A stretch of DNA of 64,000 bases. It comes from Zygnema cylindricum. Its lineage: Eukaryota > Streptophyta > Zygnematophyceae > Zygnematales > Zygnemataceae. The position numbers and the translations under genes were made by a program. Within the stretch, counting starts at the first letter, position 1, and every line of letters begins with the position of its first letter. The stretch is taken from assembly GCA_037447655.1 (NCBI GenBank), contig JBBHKE010000230.1:1-64000 (forward strand), read 5' to 3'. The notes beneath the pieces were generated by a model. It made no database searches. It saw only the letters and a list, made by a program, of their open reading frames with translations, and was not told the origin of the DNA. Positions 32,303 to 45,500 of this stretch are shown one piece after another.

Positions 32303-34528
32303 GGCGTTAGTACCAAAAATGTCACTCGTTTTTCAAGCAATAATTTTTTTTCAAGTAATGGCTGTGGTCTCTTCGTGTAAAATGTTCACAATTGTTTTAT
32401 GCGCCTTTGTTTCATGATCTATTTAAACTCATTTTCCAAATGCATGCAATTAATGTACTAAAGTTTATTTCGGGTTGCGAGCTTACAGTCAAGGAAACCT
32501 GTACATGAAAGATTTCTGTACTGAACGAGGAGTCAAAATGCAAATTGTCGATTTCTTACTAATGGAAGTTAATGAAATCTGACTCGTCCATCATAACAGC
32601 CACCACGTTCATCTCGAAGCTCGTTCAACAATAATTATACTGCATTTTGAATATTAAACTTTTGGTGACGATATTTGAAGGGATCTATACTTTCATTTAG
32701 TAAAGTTCAAAGGTTCAAAGCTTCCTACTGGTGAAGAGTACATTGTCGTTGTACGAAAAGCCACTATATTTTGTTATAGAAGTATTGTTATAGAAGTTTA
32801 CAATATATTGCCTTCGTTCAATCAACCGGGCAGGAAAAAAATAATTTTGAACCACCAACTGCAGTTCAAATTAGTTTATTTCGAGACCAATTTCTCGGCA
32901 CACGATGTGGGGTTTTTGAAATTCCACCAAACGTGCTACAAACTTGTTTTTGTATCAAGGGTTTGAAGAAAATCGAGATTTGTGATATAGACGTAAGCGC
33001 CACGAGGGTACTTCTCAGTCCAAAGGTCTGTCGAGCCTACCACGGTTTATGCCCAAATCCCTTTATGCGTGGAGTGAATGCCTGGCCTCTAGGGCCCCGT
33101 GAGTCCCTCCCATAGCGTTATATTTCTTGTATTCCACAATTCCTTGATTCCAAGAGATGATAGTTTCTCGGCTCTCCTGTGTGACTCTTGTCTCTTTCCG
33201 GGCTCCCAAGTGATGCCCGAAATTTTGATTTTTTCTTGTGAGCCGTATTTTCCTGTCCCACAGTTCCCTGTAATATCCTCGACCCCTCCCTATGGGTCGG
33301 TTCCCGAATTCCCCCCCCCCCTTAGATTGCCCCAGGCAATCTAATAATTACTCTTTGGGTGGCCCCTTCAGTTTCTTGGCCCCCTGACTCCTTTCCCTGT
33401 CCCTTTCTCTCCCTTGCTCTCTTTCTCTCTCGCTCGCTTTTCCTTGTCCGTTTACTTTCCCAGATTCGTTCCTGATGTCTCTCTCTTCCTTCCTCCGCTT
33501 GTCTCTTCTCTCTCTTTCTCTCCCTTTCCCGGTTCTGATTTTATTCCTCGACTCTCCTCCACTCCTGCTCTCGTTCCCTTTGAAATCCCTTCACCTCATC
33601 CTGATGGTCCCAAATGTATCCGTACAATTCCTCCGTCATTTATTGTCGCGCCTGCAACCGCCTACGAGGCCGCCTCTCCCAAGTTGTCCGTCGGAGCTCC
33701 CCTATTTGTGGCTGTGGCACTCCACACCTAATCGATCTGTCTTGTTCTGTCTGATCCGTCTATCTGGCACTTTGTCTCACTACCCGTCTGCTTCCATCTG
33801 TCAGTCTGTTCCATCTATCTGTCTGTCTCTATGTCGCACTGTCCGTCTATCCGTCTCCCTCTGTCCATCTGTTCCACCTGTTCTGTCTGTGCAACGGGGT
33901 CCATGTGTGCGTCTGTACACCCGTCCGGCTGTGCGCGATTTCACTTCAGTTTTCATTTTCTCCTGAATTATGTTCCACAATTAATCTATTCCAGAAAAAA
34001 AAATGTCAAACTATTCGCACGTTGGTGGTCACTGGTCACAAAACTCTTGGAGGCAAAAAACGCATGTTCAACAGTTTAGAGTTTGGCGGTTTGTGCTTGC
34101 TTAAGGCTATCCTATCAAGTAAAGTACCTCTAGCCACGTCAACAATATAAACCAGTGACAACATAAGTCTTCCCATTTGAGCAACATTACTGAGAAAAGG
34201 TATACAAAAAGCTACTGAATGAATCATGACTAAAAACGGTCGAGATACAAAGCTTCATACTCTACCACTAGACTCTGTTTCTGTTTCTCAGAATCTCCTG
34301 AGAGCAGAACTAATAAGCTACGATTGAAATTACGCATATCCTGGATTACGGCTACAAAATTGTGATTGTATACATGGAAATCCATTAGTTCTTTTAACCA
34401 ACAGGGACATCTTTAGCCTTCTAGTACAAGAAAAATTGTTGCTGCAGGTTCAGCCGTCCAAACTAATGTGAGTAATGACTGATGTCTGCAAAGTGAAAAT
34501 TGGAAAAAGGTACAAAAACAACATTATC
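32303..34528. other. Intergenic; pyrimidine-rich 33350-33900
   Basis: Two 3' ends meet here (SLX9-like + and TPR gene -). The CTCTCTTTC and CTGTCTGTC tracts give long but low-complexity open frames that I reject as genes. Confidence 0.45.
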
Positions 34529-37500
34529 TCAGTCTCTACGCTGTGGTGGTCCCTCATCTTGACTAGACCCAAAACTAGGAGTGAACTTTGGCTGTTCAAG
34601 ACCCATTTTAGAACGCCGGCCTTTTTTCGATGCCACCTCTTGTCTTTTCTTCATATCCTGTCAAGAATGAAAATAAGAGAAAGAGACATTTAAGAGGAGA
34701 TAAAGAAACAGCAACGACTTTAACGATGAAGGAAACGAAGGGAAGAACAGGGGGCAAGGTAAAGAGAAGAACCATAATCCTTCCTTCAACCTACATATCC
34801 AACAGTGAAGACAAAAACATGCTTCTTATTCCCCTAAAAAAAGGGCCAGGGATCCTTACATTCAATCTCCTAGCTGCTGCTTTTGCCCTCAGCATCAAAT
34901 TGTCAAAGTTCGCTGCATCGTTGAATGAGGGAGGCGCTCGCTTTTGAAATTCCTGAAAATTCTCATCTGCTTTTTCTTTGTTGCCTATCAGACTGTACAC
35001 TAAGCCCTGCTTCCAGCAACATCCAAAAAGGCACAAAAAAGTTCTCCCTATGACAACAACAATGACACAACAACAGCACGAGATGAAAAACAGACAGATG
35101 GGGTATGTAAATGCAGATAATGAAGGCCAGTAGACAAAAAACAAATTGTCACAAGAAAGGGGAGAAACATATATTAAGATTTTTCTAATAAAGAAGGCAT
35201 TGCATGAGAATTGATGGCATGCTACACAAGAAACCCTTCAAAATTTGTGAAGTATGAACCATAACAGAACCCTATTTTGAGTTTTTAACAAACTCTTTTT
35301 TGAGTTTTTTCCTCGGTTGAAAAAGAGTTTTTTCCTCGGTTGAATAAACTAATATCAGAATGACAAATAGTTGATCCGAAATAATTAAGAACAAAGAGAT
35401 GGGATCAGATTTGGCAGTGCTCTTTGAAGTAAATTTTGAGCAATTCCACACATGGAAGAAACCTTAGAGGTGCACATTCCTTCAAAAACATTACACTTAC
35501 CTCTTCTAGAGTAGAATTCTTGACACAAACCCCTCATTACCCCTCATTTGAGTTTTTACATTTCTGGAAATTACTGACGACTCATTTTCTCTTGAAGAAT
35601 CATACCATTTGGCATCAAGATATATGGACCAAAGTCATCATAAACTCAGCCTCTACCCTTTTTATGCGCCTGCAACATTGAATCTTCAATGCTCACCTGA
35701 CAAAGGTACGGTCTGAAATCTTCTGGGTCTTCTTTAATTAATGCCCCATATTGCTCCAAAGCCCCTCCAACATTTCCCTGCGCCCAGACTCTGCACTCAG
35801 AAGCACGCCAAGTGGCAGTGTTCACTCCTAGTGACCAAACGGAATAAAAACTTTCTGAAAAATACCACTGTCTGAAAGAAAAACTTGTCGCAGGAAATAC
35901 GCGAGACACACCGACAATTGTTTTTGACAACTTCATCACATTGTAAAAAATGATCGAAATTGTAAAGCACCCACAGACACACATCAGGAAGAAATTAAAC
36001 ACACGTGAAATCATTAAAATGAGAAAATTCCCTTTCTCATTCTCCTGTTCTTTAGCTAGTCAATTGGTGAATCTATATACGTCAGACATCAGAATAAAAT
36101 CACAATTATACAATACCTGCATAGTATGCACTTGAGCAAGAAGAAGTTTCAAGTTTGTGGCTTCCACTTTAAGGCCAGCAGTTAATGCCTTCTCCACTGC
36201 CTCCTCGAGCATTCCCAGCACAAGGCTATCCTCTCCAGTCTTTCCCATTATAGAAGCCAGGCCCTGGAGCCCTCCTCGTCATGTATGGACCCAAGTAAAC
36301 ATCTCCTCCCCGCAACAACTACTGCAACAGGCCACGTGCATGTGGTTTTGGGCATGCCAGAGCTAGAGTTCAACCCCTCCTACGGGAGTTCTGTAGCATG
36401 AACAACCTCATTTCTTCGAATTTGCCTATGTAAAAAGGCAGATGTCAACAGGGACAAAACTGGGATTTCTAGCATTCAAAAATTATGCAGGTTCCGCAGA
36501 TTTTGTTGCCATGGGTGAAGAAAAAAATCAGTAAAAGAGCAAATCTTTTGACAGACCATAAGCGGTAGCACGCACTTAGATCTGAGTTTCTGAGTCCAAG
36601 CCTGTGGACTCTGCTAAATCAATGTGAAACATTTTCATAATTTAAAAATGAGGACGTTGGGGGGACAGCTGAGGTCTATCGCTGGCCAGTATTTTGTGAT
36701 TGGACAAGGTGTGTGAAGATGCATTATACCAAGTTTAATTTTTTAGAGTGCGGTTGATGACCCTTTTGACTATTTCAGACACACTCTGAAGACTACATCT
36801 CGCACTCTACATCTCACACCCTCTTTTCTAAAATCCTGGTTATTCCAATCAGTTAGTTTAAAAACTTACATCAACACACCTGATTGTATTAACGATCATC
36901 TTGATTAACACAATGCTTACTTACCAGCAAAAGATTGACGACAAAATCCTCAACTTAAATCAATTATTTGCGGACTTCTGTGTTATTATGAACCTACGAC
37001 CATAATGTCAAGTACTTCAACAACTATCGTTCCTGCACATGCTAACACGGTCTTAACACCTTCAGAACCCCATCAGTCCAAATGTGGAAATTCCAACTAG
37101 ACATAAAGACCAATGCACCGACCTGCAAAGCTCGCGCAGAAAATGGTTCACTCTCTAAAATCTTTTGATAGTCTTCCCGAGCTCCTTCTAAATTACCGGT
37201 AAACTCCTGTGCTTGTGCCTTTATCAATCGCCATTCGACACGCTCTGGCTCACTCTGAATCCTCGCCGAAACAAAAGAGAAATCCATCAGCTCAACTGGC
37301 CAAAGAAAAAAACAGCATTTTGTGTCTATAACCTTTGAAACGGTTGTTAGACAGCTCTTTGCAAAAAAAAACATTTGCATAAAGCTTGCATATAAAAAAC
37401 GTTCCACTTGAGCTCAAACAATTTCATAAACATTAATAAAATAACATTTATGTCAAACACAAAACATACTAAGCAATAGTCCAGCAAAAATGATTGCGGC

Positions 37501-39398
37501 AACTGCCCTTAGTTACCAGAGACAGAAATAAAGAGGGCATTGAGCTTCAAACAGGAAACATCAAAATAAACAACAAAGATACATCTGAAAATAAAGACTA
37601 ACGAGTATAACATGGCTGAATAAAAAATCACAACAAAAATTTAAGCCAGGCAACAATATAGAGACTGCATAGTTGCTCCACAAAAAATATACAAATCACA
37701 TGTATGTGATAGGCCGCTAGACACTCTTGACTAGCGTCAGCGTTGTGAAAAAAACAGTACTGAAAAAGAAGTGATCTAAAACAGAAATGAAACATACACA
37801 GAATTAGAGATAGAATTTGAAAGAAATCGACGAGAATCAATAACTACCTCAATGAGCTGCTCCAGAATTGCGAGACCAGCTTTGAAATTTCCTTCCTGCA
37901 TGTGTATTTTCAGCAAAGCTCTTCTTGCTCCAATGTCTTCTGGATGTTCCTTCAAATAGAGCTCCAATAAGGGTACAATATTTGAATCGGCTTCTTCTAG
38001 AAGTTCCGTTATATCTTCATCATCCATACGTAAGCTTTGCGCAGGAGATTGCATAGACTCCCCTTTTTCACTATTGGATGAACTGCACAAGATGCAAACC
38101 AAAAAAAAAAAACAAACCTCAAGGGAATCGCAATGAGAAGTATCAAGGGCATCAAGATGCTCATTTCCTGCAATCCTAACATGCTGTCCCCAATCTTAGA
38201 AATATAAGAACTAACTTCGAAAGCTTTGAACTTTGAATAACTCTGTTGGATAAGTTCCAATTGCTTCCATCAGCATCTGTGCTAACTAAAGAACCAATAA
38301 TATCGTATGAGTCATTTTGCACAACTAAGCCAAAGGGAAACATGGATACAAACCTTTATAGGAACGAGCAAATTTTATAAGACCACAAGGTCCTCAATGT
38401 ACAAAAGATTACAAGGATTATATACAGAATTCGAGGTTTAATAAGGTGACCAACAAATTTGACATAGAATAGACTTTTATAAAAAAGGCAACCAATCAGT
38501 GTTGTGTCGATCATCCAGTAAAGCTGCATAAGAAGATTGAAACTTAAGAGAATGTAACGCGCAAAGGTCACAACAAATTTTTTCCATGTCATTGCACGAA
38601 ACTGCATCCTAAAGCCAAACAGAATTTTATTAAAGCAAATTTGATAAAATTGTACAACTTGTACAATGAACGTTCAAACAGTTGAAGGAAAATAAACATA
38701 CAACACAAGTTTCACGGGCTACAGGAAGTTGTGAATGTGACTCAAGAAACACTTCACAAGGTATTGCAAAAGAGTAATATAGAAATGAACGATGTTTAAG
38801 ATGTAAGATCGTACTCGGCAACAATGGCAGCTGGAGCTGGAGATGCTTGTGGAGAGGCATCTCCTTGTTTTTGCCCTTTTGCATAGGCCATGGCTGGAAT
38901 GGCTAACATACAAGCTCCGAATACAAGAATTCCGGGAAGAATGCGTTTCCAAGGCCACTCAATTGGTCCAAATTTTAACCAATTGATAGGAACTTCTTTA
39001 ATTTCTTTATCGTGCCTCGTTTCCTGTTCATAATCCTCAATGAACCTTACAGGTTCCTGTCTGACTGGCTTGGAATTACAAACATGGAAACCACGTTCGT
39101 TGACAGAACTTATCTTCGAGAGTAATTTCCTGCCATTTCTTTTATTTTCAAAAACACTTTCTCTTTCTCTATCACTCTTCTGAGAAAGCCGAAGTGCAAA
39201 ATTTCTATTGTTGCTTTGAATGTTGTTGTTGCATTTATCTAGAAAAGTAACTTTTGTAGGGGTAAGTAGCTTAATGTGCCGATAAAGTTGTGATGAAGAA
39301 GAGACAAGAAAACAATGGGAAGAGGAAGGACGGGAGGAAGAGAGACAAGGAACGTTTGAATCGTGAAGAGAAGGAAGGCAAGGCTGCATTGCAGCCAT
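34529..39398 (-). CDS. Chloroplast TPR protein, 'lumen common family'-like (7 exons)
   Basis: Exons in transcript order: 38815-39398, 37848-38082, 37123-37254, 36117-36263, 35697-35777, 34860-35006, 34529-34657. They total 1,455 nt, i.e. 484 aa plus stop; every junction is GT-AG and in phase. Residues 1 to about 110 are Ser-rich with few acidic residues, a likely chloroplast transit peptide. Residues about 152-172 (RILPGILVFGACMLAIPAMA) form one membrane segment. TPR-type helices follow: LELYLKEHPEDIGARRALLK, AILEQLIESEPERVEWRL, AREDYQKILESEPFSARALQ, GNVGGALEQYGALIKEDPED, FRPYLCQGLVYSLIGNKEKA. The FRPYLCQG signature is what I recall from the Arabidopsis 'chloroplast lumen common family' TPR proteins. 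These are thought to scaffold thylakoid or stromal complexes; no partner can be inferred here. The C-terminus (KKGRRSKMGL..) is basic. Confidence 0.88.
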
Positions 39399-39737
39399 GT
39401 CCTCCTGGAAACAAATGATAATAAAAAAAATGAAAAAAATGGCAGGAAAGTCAATGATCTTTAGCTTTCCGCTTCTTCAGTCACAGAATAACAGTATACT
39501 GCGAGTTGCTGGGCTGTTAAATGGTTTTATGCGAGTCTTCATGCATTTAGGGGTTTTGTTTTAGTTGGGGACATTTTCGTGAGGCGATATTGTGGGTTCT
39601 GTGTTGTAAAGTTGTAATTACTAGTGTTGTTTGTGTTGGATGACGCTACGCCACTCTTTTATCAACATGGTCGTTCACACCTCAACCTCGTAATAATCCG
39701 TGATTACCACGTAATAAATTAGCCGCTCACACTTGCA
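39399..39737. other. 5' flank of TPR gene
   Basis: Short AT-rich upstream region with no further gene, ending at the TIR element below. Confidence 0.4.
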
Positions 39738-40334
39738 GGATTCACACTAAGAAATGGATGATGAATGAGATGAGGAAATGAATGTCCTTTTTATTTGTTT
39801 GGACGTGAATCGCTCTTAACGTCATCTCACGTCAACAAAAACGTCGCGATGTGACTCATGTTACCGTACGATTATGCGACGATGACTCAAATCCGTCCGT
39901 ACCACACCATCGGTAAGAAGGGGAGGACGTTTCGTCAAAGTTCCAAAGAAGTTTTAAGTTGACATTTTTTACGTTTTGTTTTAGATGATTTTGATTGGCT
40001 ATTTGATAATGGGTTAGCATTTAAAAAAAATCTCTACAGTACGGATCATTCATTCGGGATACGACTTCTATTTTTTTCTTCAAAGTCGGAATTCTGCATT
40101 CCGAAAAGGGTTTCCGGAAAAGAAGATGACTTACCACAGTTGTCAAATTTTGACGCACTTGACCGTATGTTTTGTCCTTCGCTAAGCATGTTTTGTCTGT
40201 CGCTACGCTCCAAAAAGGTTGACAGCCGAGCGGTCGACCTGTTTGGCGCCTCTGTGTTTTGTTTTTTTGCGAAATCAATGGTACGGGAGCATTCGTTTCT
40301 TCATCTCATCACCATCCGTTTCTAGTGTGAATCC
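39738..40334. mobile_element. Non-autonomous TIR element (597 bp)
   Basis: Inverted ends of about 45 bp: left GGATTCACACTAAGAAATGG and on to ATGAGATGAGGAAATGAATG; right CATTCGTTTCTTCATCTCAT to CTAGTGTGAATCC. TGCA flanks both sides. CTTGCA/TGCAAG could also be the outermost TIR bases, so the target duplication is uncertain. No transposase frame inside. Confidence 0.75.
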
Positions 40335-42547
40335 TGCAAGTAAAACGGCCGAAGAAAAGCCGCAAATTCCGTTTGTACTGACGCGGACTGAAGTGTTTCA
40401 ACTTTCAACGTTTTCCAGGCGTTGCGAACCTGAGATTCCGACCGAAGGAACGATATTAGACAGCGACAGTGTAAATTTTTTAGTGTTGTGTATCGGGTTA
40501 AAACTTATCGCGATAAAGCTGAGACCGATAATTATCGGTTATCGAACGGTGAGGAGTCTCGGTATATCGCTCCGGAACCAACAAACTTTTTATCGCCGAT
40601 AAGGGTAAAAGTTAGAGTATACTATATCATAGTACTATATAACATACTGTAATATATTTTATACGTTATATAATGTGGCATACGTGAGTCTCTAAATCCA
40701 TGACCATCATTCAATACCTTTCACTATCCGGTAAGGTCGGAAGCGAATAATGGCCAAAGCTTCGGCGTGGTGAAAGGCGACGACAAACGTTGGGGCTACA
40801 AAGAGGACGTGAGAAATGGAAAAGGGCTTCCAAGTCCTCTAATTAAAAAAAAAGTCAATCGCAATCACGTAAAAGGTTATCCAATGTCTCAAACATCTCG
40901 AAAACAAACGGTAATAGATTGTCAACAAGACTTGATGCGTGTAGTATTGTTCCTCGGAGGTCGCTGGACCCTGATTCGCAACAATCATATGCAATACAAC
41001 ATGTTGGAGAACATAGGATGATGTAGGGTCCAACATTCTTTTTGCTCCATGCAAAAACGCTAAAAAAAAAACCCCTCCTCTATTGCATTTCAACCATGTT
41101 GGTTGTTCTTATTCTCTCCAGACTGTGCGAGCAACGACGCAAATAAACCCCCCGCTCATCCTTAGATTGACCGCAAATACAGCGGGGCTTACTCGAGACC
41201 AAAGGGTGTGGTATGCAAAGATATAAGTTAATTGCAAAAGAAGATCGTGGAGAATACAAGCAGAGCGAGGTAAAAAATGCATTTTCAAGTAAAAGGCTCC
41301 AACTATTGGCATTGCAAGAGAGCAAAGTCAAGCATGTGTTTCGATCCCCTTACAAAGGTCCAAAAAATCAACGGCGACTACGTTATCAGAAACATGTTGT
41401 TACACCCCTGTGTCTCTTTCCTTGGCGACGGAAGGTATTGGAAGATTTTTGTCTTACACAGCAATCGTTCAAGTGAACGAGCGAACGGTCGCGAGGGTTA
41501 ACAAGCCCTTGTCGAGTGTATAGATTACTTTAGCCAAAAATGTTGTCCACCAAAAAACGGGAAGTGATTATAGATGCCACTAAAGCCCAACTCCCAAGTA
41601 GGCTACTTGTACGATAGTAGTCGTATGACTAAAAGCTAAAATTGGGAGCATAGCGGCTTATCATTGAGCGACTAGTCCTTCCGAGCTATCAAAAAAACCA
41701 TGCATGGTTCACAAGTTTGTAGAAATCCAAAAGGACAACTGCGAAAATGTGAAAGAGAGTAAATGAAATAAGAGGTGGGAAGTTAAGTATGAGCCAAATA
41801 CATTTGTTGTTCTGAAGGGTGACGAGGTTGGAGGATGATTAACATATCGAGGTAAAGAGTAAAATTAAATACCAAGTATCGTCTCAATTCATATGTTGGC
41901 ACTAAACCTAGAATTCTATATGATGGAGTCAAACTGAGCCCCAAATTATTATAGTAGCATGAATTTATGATAAACATTGAATAATGAACATAGAAGTTTG
42001 TCATGTGTTATCTTTATACGAAAATCTTCCATCACACGTACGAAATTATTTATAAATCTACAACAAAAAGAAACTAAGCTTAAAAATATGTACACGGATC
42101 TAAGCTTCACAAAGATCAAAAATAAAGAAATGGACAAAAAGAAATATTTAACAATTAGATCATTATCTACAAGCGGCTTAGTCATTAACTCTAATTTGTA
42201 AAAAGACCATCCTCTTGTCACACGCTATTAACTGTTTTCTCTTTGATCATTAATGATATCTTGACAACTTCATGTCGAAACTGGGTCACATACACAAAAA
42301 AACTCAGAAAGTGCGACTCTACTCTCATCTAAGCTAGCCCTAGCAGTCGCACTAACACATTCAGGCGCTGAAAAGCACAAGCCCTTAAGTGCACGAACTA
42401 GCAGGTACACCACAAAAACTGCCGAACCGAAATTTACTCCGTATTTCGGTACCATTCAGTAAAGCCATTTAATATAAGACCATTCAAATCCAAATATCGC
42501 CGATTCATTTCTTTCCGGTATATCCAGACTTATCTGGCCCAATATCC
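40335..42547. other. Intergenic DNA, no supported gene
   Basis: Contains ATCGCCGATAAG/TTATCGGT-type short inverted motifs at 40500-40610 and AT-rich sequence. It is the 3' flank of the acyltransferase gene; no exon recognised. Confidence 0.35.
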
Positions 42548-45500
42548 TTACTCAATAGTCAATGTTGCCTCCAACAAATTTTGATGTAAATATTCAGCAA
42601 GTTTCTTCATTGTGGCTCGAGAGAAAAGAGGAGACGGATAGATGAGTATTATATGAAGATTCTCATCCTGAAAACAAACAAGTTATGGGCAAAACAACAT
42701 CGGATCCTCAAATCAAAGATCCCTAAATTCAAATCCACACATTATCCTTTTCAATCATTGAGATCTCACACTTATTTTTCAACTAACTTGCACCTTAGAA
42801 AAAATCATTCTTTGAAGGAAACAACTTTTGTTATCATGCATTTCTTCACGACATCAACAGTAATTATCGTATTTCAGGCGAACATTCTAGCAGATCAAAA
42901 AATGTTTAATTACTTCCCACATTAACTGTCCTCTTCTTTGGAAAAAAGATTTTTGATGCATTTCTACGAAAAAACGATGTGAAAATGCTTAAATTATTGT
43001 TCTGTTATAAGTAAAATAAAATAGTGTGGAAGAAAAACAGATCCAATCCTGGTTTTCTGGAAAGCAGTGACCATGGTTGGACCTCCATAATATCCATTTA
43101 AGAAACAAAATGTTAATTTTTATGGTTTCTAGTGAACTAGATCTTTGATTTTAAGCTTTTTTAAAGTGGACTGTCTACAAAACTGCATACTTAGTAGACG
43201 AGAAAAAATTCTTAATTTTTATTTCTTTTGGCTTCTCGTACATTTTTTTGCAGCCCTTTTATGTAGTAATTAAACATACCTTATGCAGAAGCGGTCAAAC
43301 GAAGTACAAAAGTTTCACTTCTTTAGGTATACTTTCGGCTTATTAAATTGCTTTAATTCTTTGAATGGAGGAAGTAGACACTACAATTAGTCTAACAAAG
43401 TGAATCTATTCATTTCTAAGAGCTTCTTATGACTTTTTAAGCTACCAGTAGAGCTTCTACGGAACCTCTCCGTCCCCTCCCTCCCTCCTCTCCCCCTTCC
43501 CTCCCTCCCTACCTGCATAGTATCGGGCAGGGCGACACATGCGCCCACCCCATGCATGGAAATGCACGGTCCAACGGAATCCGTGATTCGGAAGCTCTTG
43601 GCGCGCCATGGGGTGTAAAGGGGCGCATCGGTGAAGGCGGAGAAGAGAGCGGTGCGGAGAGAAGCCTCCGGCGTCATGCTGGGATGGCTCAGGACCTGAG
43701 ACGCACATCATGATGGTTATTGTGGGTCATGTAGCAATATGGGGTTAGGAAGGATGGGATGGGATGGGATGAGAGTATGCAATGGGTTGGGATGGAATGG
43801 CGTGGGGTGGGGTGTGGTGTGGAGAAGTTTCTAGGGTTTTCAAGGATTTTTGTTTTGGAAGTTGTGCTACAGTGTAATACATGAAGTTTAGGAGCTGAGT
43901 TACACATGATATAGTGTGGATGGTTGTTGCTGTTGTTGTGCTAATATTGGGGGGTGAAGGGATGGGATGGGACGGGATGGGATGGGTATGTGATATGATG
44001 TGACGTGTTATAGTTGGAGTGATGATATATATTTGAGTATGATGAACATAAAGAAAGTTAAATTTACAATTTTTCATCTAGTAGCATGAAATCTTACGTG
44101 TAAGGAAAGGTAAGATATGTAAAGTGCCATAATTATAAAACCAAAAATAGGATGGGTAGGATGGGTGGAAAGGATGTAGGTTTTTTTATTTTGTTTTAAG
44201 TTCTAAATGTGATCTAATAAAATACAAATGTGGCTTTCGAGTAACAGAAAAAAGAAATCAAAAGATGGGTCTTGTTTTAATCTAAAACCATCACAAAATA
44301 TCTTAAGAACATATTTCAGAAACAGCATTTTAAACCACTCAACTCGAATAACCTGTAAAAAAAAAGGGAAAGAAAAACAAACCTTCACCACCATGACTTT
44401 CAAGATTTTTAGGGCTTTTTAGAGTTTTGTAGGGTTTCTTAGAGCTTTAGGGGTGTCAAAGTTGAACAATATTCAGTTTTTTGCATCTCTTACAGTGGAA
44501 AATAGATTGTCGAGGACTGACATCTCCTTAAAAATCTTCTTTTTGGCGATGTTTTCGGTCGCGGTCGACGTGTAGTACTGCGCGATTTCCCAAAAGGAGC
44601 TTTTTTCGGAGACTTTGTACGAAATCGGGAGCGCCAAATTGTAAAACCCGACGGCGTCCTCGGGCAAGGGAGGCTCCAAATGCCTCCGTACATCCGACAA
44701 ACTGCGTCAAAAACGACAAAAGAACTCGATAGGATCGACGGTACGAAGTACCGCGGACGAAAACAAAGCGTAGACGTACGGACGCAGGGAAGACTACGGT
44801 AACAAAACATATTATACCTACACAAACAATCGACCGATACACCGATTCACACCATGTCCCAACAGGAACAACAAAAAGTAATTGGTCAAGAGCACTATTG
44901 TGTTCGGAAAAACGTTGTGTTGCAACAAATTGAAAAATAAAAAGAACAACAACAAGAATAACAATAAGAACATCAGAAAGACGGTGAGTTGAAAAATTTA
45001 CTAGCATTTCATAATACTCCCTCTCCGTCTTCCCCTCTCCCTTTCCCCCCTCTCTCTCCCTCTCCCTTATTCTAATTCGTTTCCCCCGCTTCATCTCTCT
45101 TCGGACATTGTGAGTTGTGCACACTTCCCATCAATTCCCCCAGTCCTCTCCCCCCCCCCCCTCCGGCCTTCCTTTCTTCCCTTCTCTAATCCTCCCCCCC
45201 CCTTCCCCTCCTCCTTCCGACCTTGTCATCTGAAACTCCTCTCCCTTCCCCCCCAACTCTTTGAGTCTCGCCACCGCCTTCACGAGTGCCGCACTTTCCG
45301 CTCCATAAACGGAACTGCCGTTCTTTGCGCACTCCGCTGTCAGCCTCCGAGTCGCTGCACCCAAACACTTTCTTTCGGTTTCTCCGGGCTTTCCAGGATT
45401 TTTGTCCTTACTTGACGCAAGGACAAAAGGCTTACACCATCCATGCTAGAATGTATTCAAAACACGATAGAACGTAGAAATCCCACAATGTATACTTAAA

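Noticed and set aside
33414-33966. Overlapping ORFs of 105 and 163 codons (+)
   Set aside because: Pyrimidine-rich low-complexity sequence, open in two frames at once and with no domain.
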